Positions 62,250 to 64,000 of a stretch of DNA of 64,000 bases are shown in pieces (position 1 is the stretch's first letter; each line of letters starts with the position of its first letter). Both the position numbers and the translations under genes were made by a program. Source of the stretch: Candidatus Obscuribacterales bacterium (GTDB lineage: Bacteria; Cyanobacteriota; Vampirovibrionia; Obscuribacterales; Obscuribacteraceae); NCBI GenBank assembly GCA_019746975.1, contig JAIERK010000046.1, forward strand, positions 48,385 through 112,384, written 5' to 3'. The notes under the pieces were generated by a model. The model saw nothing but the letters and a program-made list of their open reading frames with translations. It made no database searches and was not told where the DNA came from.

Positions 62250-62335
62250 AACATTGAGCGTCTCCGCAACGAGGGTATGCTCGATGCCGGCGAGACCCCG
62301 GCGCTCCGAATTGCGGATGTCGAAATACCAGGCGG
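62250..62335. repeat. Possible interspersed palindromic (REP-like) element
   Basis: GCCGG at 62286-62290 and CCGGC at 62298-62302 form a GC-rich short stem; the + strand frame through it reads DAGETPALRI and the minus strand frame reads AGVSPASS. Such translated words recur in many bacterial genomes where intergenic repeats are mis-called as protein, so this may be one copy of a dispersed element. Only one copy is seen in this window, and edges are approximate. Confidence 0.35.
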
Positions 62336-62450
62336 GAAAGAATACAACATGATTAGGTGATTGCCCAAGGATTTCCGCCGATTTCTTGGCATAAGGTATC
62401 TAGGGGCAAAGCTAATGGAACCATGGTTCGAAATGTAAATAGGATTGCAT

Positions 62451-62831
62451 ATGGCTATCAAGAAAGTACTGATTGTAGACGACGATCCGGATATCCGAAA
62501 GATCGGCAGATTAAGCCTCACTGGGGTAGGCCGCTGGGACGTTTCTCTGGCTTCGTCAGGAAAAGAGGCATTGCAACTGGTTCAGTTCGAACGGCCAGAT
62601 GTCATCCTATTAGATATTAATATGCCGGATATGGACGGAGTAGCTACTCTCGGAAAGCTTAGAGAGCTGCCCGGTACACAATATACAGCCATCATCATGA
62701 CCGCGGCTCGGTTCGATCAGAAAGACGTTGCAGCATGCGTACAGGTAGGCGCACTGGGCGTTCTCACGAAACCTTTCAATCCCATGACGCTTCCAGAAGA
62801 AGTTCAGAATCTTGTAGAGTCTCACCATTAA
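62451..62831 (+). CDS. Single-domain response regulator (CheY-like), 126 aa
   Basis: Receiver domain only: LIVDDDPDIRK, phospho-acceptor Asp55 in VILLDINMPDMDG, Thr in IIMTAARFD, Lys in VLTKPFNP. There is no output domain, so it acts by protein contact, in a phosphorelay or on another regulator. ATG 62451 with AGGA upstream; TTG 62445 is two codons earlier. Divergent from the methyltransferase and convergent on the GGDEF/EAL gene; partner kinase unknown. Confidence 0.93.
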   Translation: MAIKKVLIVDDDPDIRKIGRLSLTGVGRWDVSLASSGKEALQLVQFERPDVILLDINMPDMDGVATLGKLRELPGTQYTAIIMTAARFDQKDVAACVQVGALGVLTKPFNPMTLPEEVQNLVESHH

Positions 62832-62932
62832 CGATTCTTCGCGTTATTTGTTTTCCGAAGCACCGCTTGTTCCCCTCTTCGCCAAACCAGTAGCGACAGC
62901 AGGAATGGCGGAGGGAGCTCCAAAGGCCGAGC

Positions 62933-64000
62933 TCAGTTGGGCTTGCCCCAATACCAGCCTTGTCCATAGGTGACACCCATGTCGATTAGAAGCTCAAGCT
63001 CTTCTCGGCACTCGATGCCCTCGGCGATCAGGTCCGATCCCAACGCATTGACTACTTTGACAAGCCGCCGGAGCAAGCGTTCCTTCGTAGGCTCCTGCGC
63101 GATGCCTGAAACATACTTGCGATCGATTTTGACAATGTCCGGCTCGAGAATTATGAGACTCTCGAGCGAACTCCTGCCGAAGCCGACATCGTCTATGGCT
63201 ACTAGCACGCCTCTGCGCTTCAGCTCCTGAACATGATCTCTCAGGTATGTGGGATCACCAATGAACTGTTGCTCGCTAATCTCAATGCAGAACTTTCCAT
63301 CCTTGCTATCTGACGGAAATAAGGTCATAAGCCGGTCTATCGGGGTATCGATAATTGTGGATGGAAATAAATTGACGTGCAGCCTGGAATTTTTATTGAA
63401 TTTCGGATCGTTGCTAGCCGCTGTCAGACAGGTCTTCAAGCACCTCAAGTCAACGATGGTGAGCAAATTGTACTCAACGCTGACCCTGAACAGATCGACC
63501 GGCATCTCAAATGCGCCTTCCGGCCCCCGACTGAGAATCTCGTAACCGACTAACTTTTCATCGGACAAATGAAGTATCGGCATGGAGACTGCTCTGAAAC
63601 AATCTCCTTTTCTCAGTCTCTCGGTGAGCTCATCCAGAGCATCTCGATCGGGCTGACCTTGCGGCTTGTGCTTCTCACCTGAAGAAACTCGATTTTTTCC
63701 TAAGAGCTTGCTCTCTCTCACTGCCAGCCGGACAAGAGACAGCACCTCTTCAATTGAACAGAATTCGTAAGGCAGCGCCAGGACACCAAGACTGGCTGTC
63801 ACGCGGATTGTCTCAGAAGCAAGGCGTAGCGGACTTTCGGCGACCGATAATCGAATCTTTTCGGCTACCAGCATGCCTTCAGCAAATCTTGTGTCGGGCA
63901 ACAACAGAAGGAATTCGTCGCTGACTATACGCGCAATATGATCGGTAGGACGTACCGTCTCTTTCATGCGCTTAGAAATTTCCTTGAGGACAACATCGCC
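62933..64000 (-). CDS. Degenerate GGDEF domain plus EAL domain protein (partial, 5' end beyond window)
   Basis: The frame is open to the right edge: codons up to 64000 read GDVVLKEISKR before MKETVRP, so the start lies outside. Fragment seen is 355 codons. The GGDEF part ends RIVSDEFLLLLPDT: the two Gly are Val-Ser, so diguanylate cyclase activity is unlikely. The EAL part starts YEILSRGPEG (EIL for EAL). It keeps the Asn in LHVNLFP, the Glu in CIEISEQQF, DDVGFG, IVKIDRKYV and IAEGIEC, most metal and substrate ligands, so c-di-GMP phosphodiesterase activity is possible. Ends QGWYWGKPN, the usual EAL close. Confidence 0.88.
   Translation of the reverse strand, partial: GDVVLKEISKRMKETVRPTDHIARIVSDEFLLLLPDTRFAEGMLVAEKIRLSVAESPLRLASETIRVTASLGVLALPYEFCSIEEVLSLVRLAVRESKLLGKNRVSSGEKHKPQGQPDRDALDELTERLRKGDCFRAVSMPILHLSDEKLVGYEILSRGPEGAFEMPVDLFRVSVEYNLLTIVDLRCLKTCLTAASNDPKFNKNSRLHVNLFPSTIIDTPIDRLMTLFPSDSKDGKFCIEISEQQFIGDPTYLRDHVQELKRRGVLVAIDDVGFGRSSLESLIILEPDIVKIDRKYVSGIAQEPTKERLLRRLVKVVNALGSDLIAEGIECREELELLIDMGVTYGQGWYWGKPN

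Noticed and set aside
62222..62521. 99-codon minus-strand frame upstream of the methyltransferase
   Set aside because: Carries AGVSPASS-like words from a likely non-coding repeat and no start signal.

Overview
The window is dense bacterial chromosome of balanced base composition. It carries cytosolic Hanks-type Ser/Thr kinases, FHA, PAS-histidine-kinase and GGDEF/EAL signalling proteins, many TPR/Sel1 repeat proteins, ClpS/ClpA, a bifunctional-nuclease (BFN/DUF151) protein and a complete de novo IMP operon. There are no rRNA or tRNA genes, and I saw no CRISPR array, integrase or transposase. The mix of zinc-ribbon kinases, DUF4388-like domains, TPR proteins and Pro/Gly/Tyr-rich repeat proteins would fit a large-genome non-photosynthetic cyanobacterial relative (Vampirovibrionia/Obscuribacterales). 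That is inference from gene style only; no marker gene here proves it.

Layout. 0-4.7 kb: a hypothetical gene, a secreted M23-type protein, a PWG-repeat protein, BFN, then a gene-poor stretch. 4.7-7.5 kb: clpS-clpA. 7.5-9.8 kb (minus strand): fabH with a TPR membrane protein. 10-11 kb: a saccharopine-dehydrogenase-like reductase. 11.6-20.8 kb (minus strand): six co-directional, tightly spaced genes, namely a BRCT/pentapeptide/SWIM protein, two related helical proteins, a MoxR AAA+ ATPase, a DUF5682 protein and a VWA (MIDAS) protein. 21-25.6 kb: a DUF4870-DUF2207 membrane pair and a 445-residue protein with ten exact-length QVDPRY repeats. 26-32.7 kb: a kinase-esterase pair whose kinase seems to start at CTG, a truncated calpain, TPR and Sel1 proteins, a gene interrupted by one in-frame stop, and a small secreted protein with a strong terminator. 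32.9-46 kb: purF-C-D-N-SL-Q-M-H-E-K, all + strand and mostly overlapping or coupled. 46-49 kb: molbindin, GNAT, acyltransferase-3. 49.7-57 kb: an FHA protein with a degenerate nuclease-like C-terminus, an OmpR-type regulator, and a PAS histidine kinase followed by a zinc-ribbon Ser/Thr kinase. 57-64 kb: a ferritin-like diiron protein, a membrane protein, an Eco57I-type adenine methyltransferase with five in-frame 36-bp repeats, a lone receiver, and a degenerate GGDEF/EAL protein that runs off the right edge.

How the genes work together. The pur operon converts PRPP to IMP; purB and the GMP/AMP branch genes are not in the window. ClpS and ClpA form an N-degron adaptor/unfoldase pair. The MoxR-VWA-DUF5682 block looks like one multi-protein machine: the AAA+ ring and its VWA partner would remodel or insert metal into a client, with DUF5682 and the BRCT/SWIM protein as further components. 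It is the best candidate for an uncharacterised system here. Several genes start at GTG or TTG, and a few starts were moved from the longest frame to the codon with a proper ribosome site; each such choice is stated in the entry.
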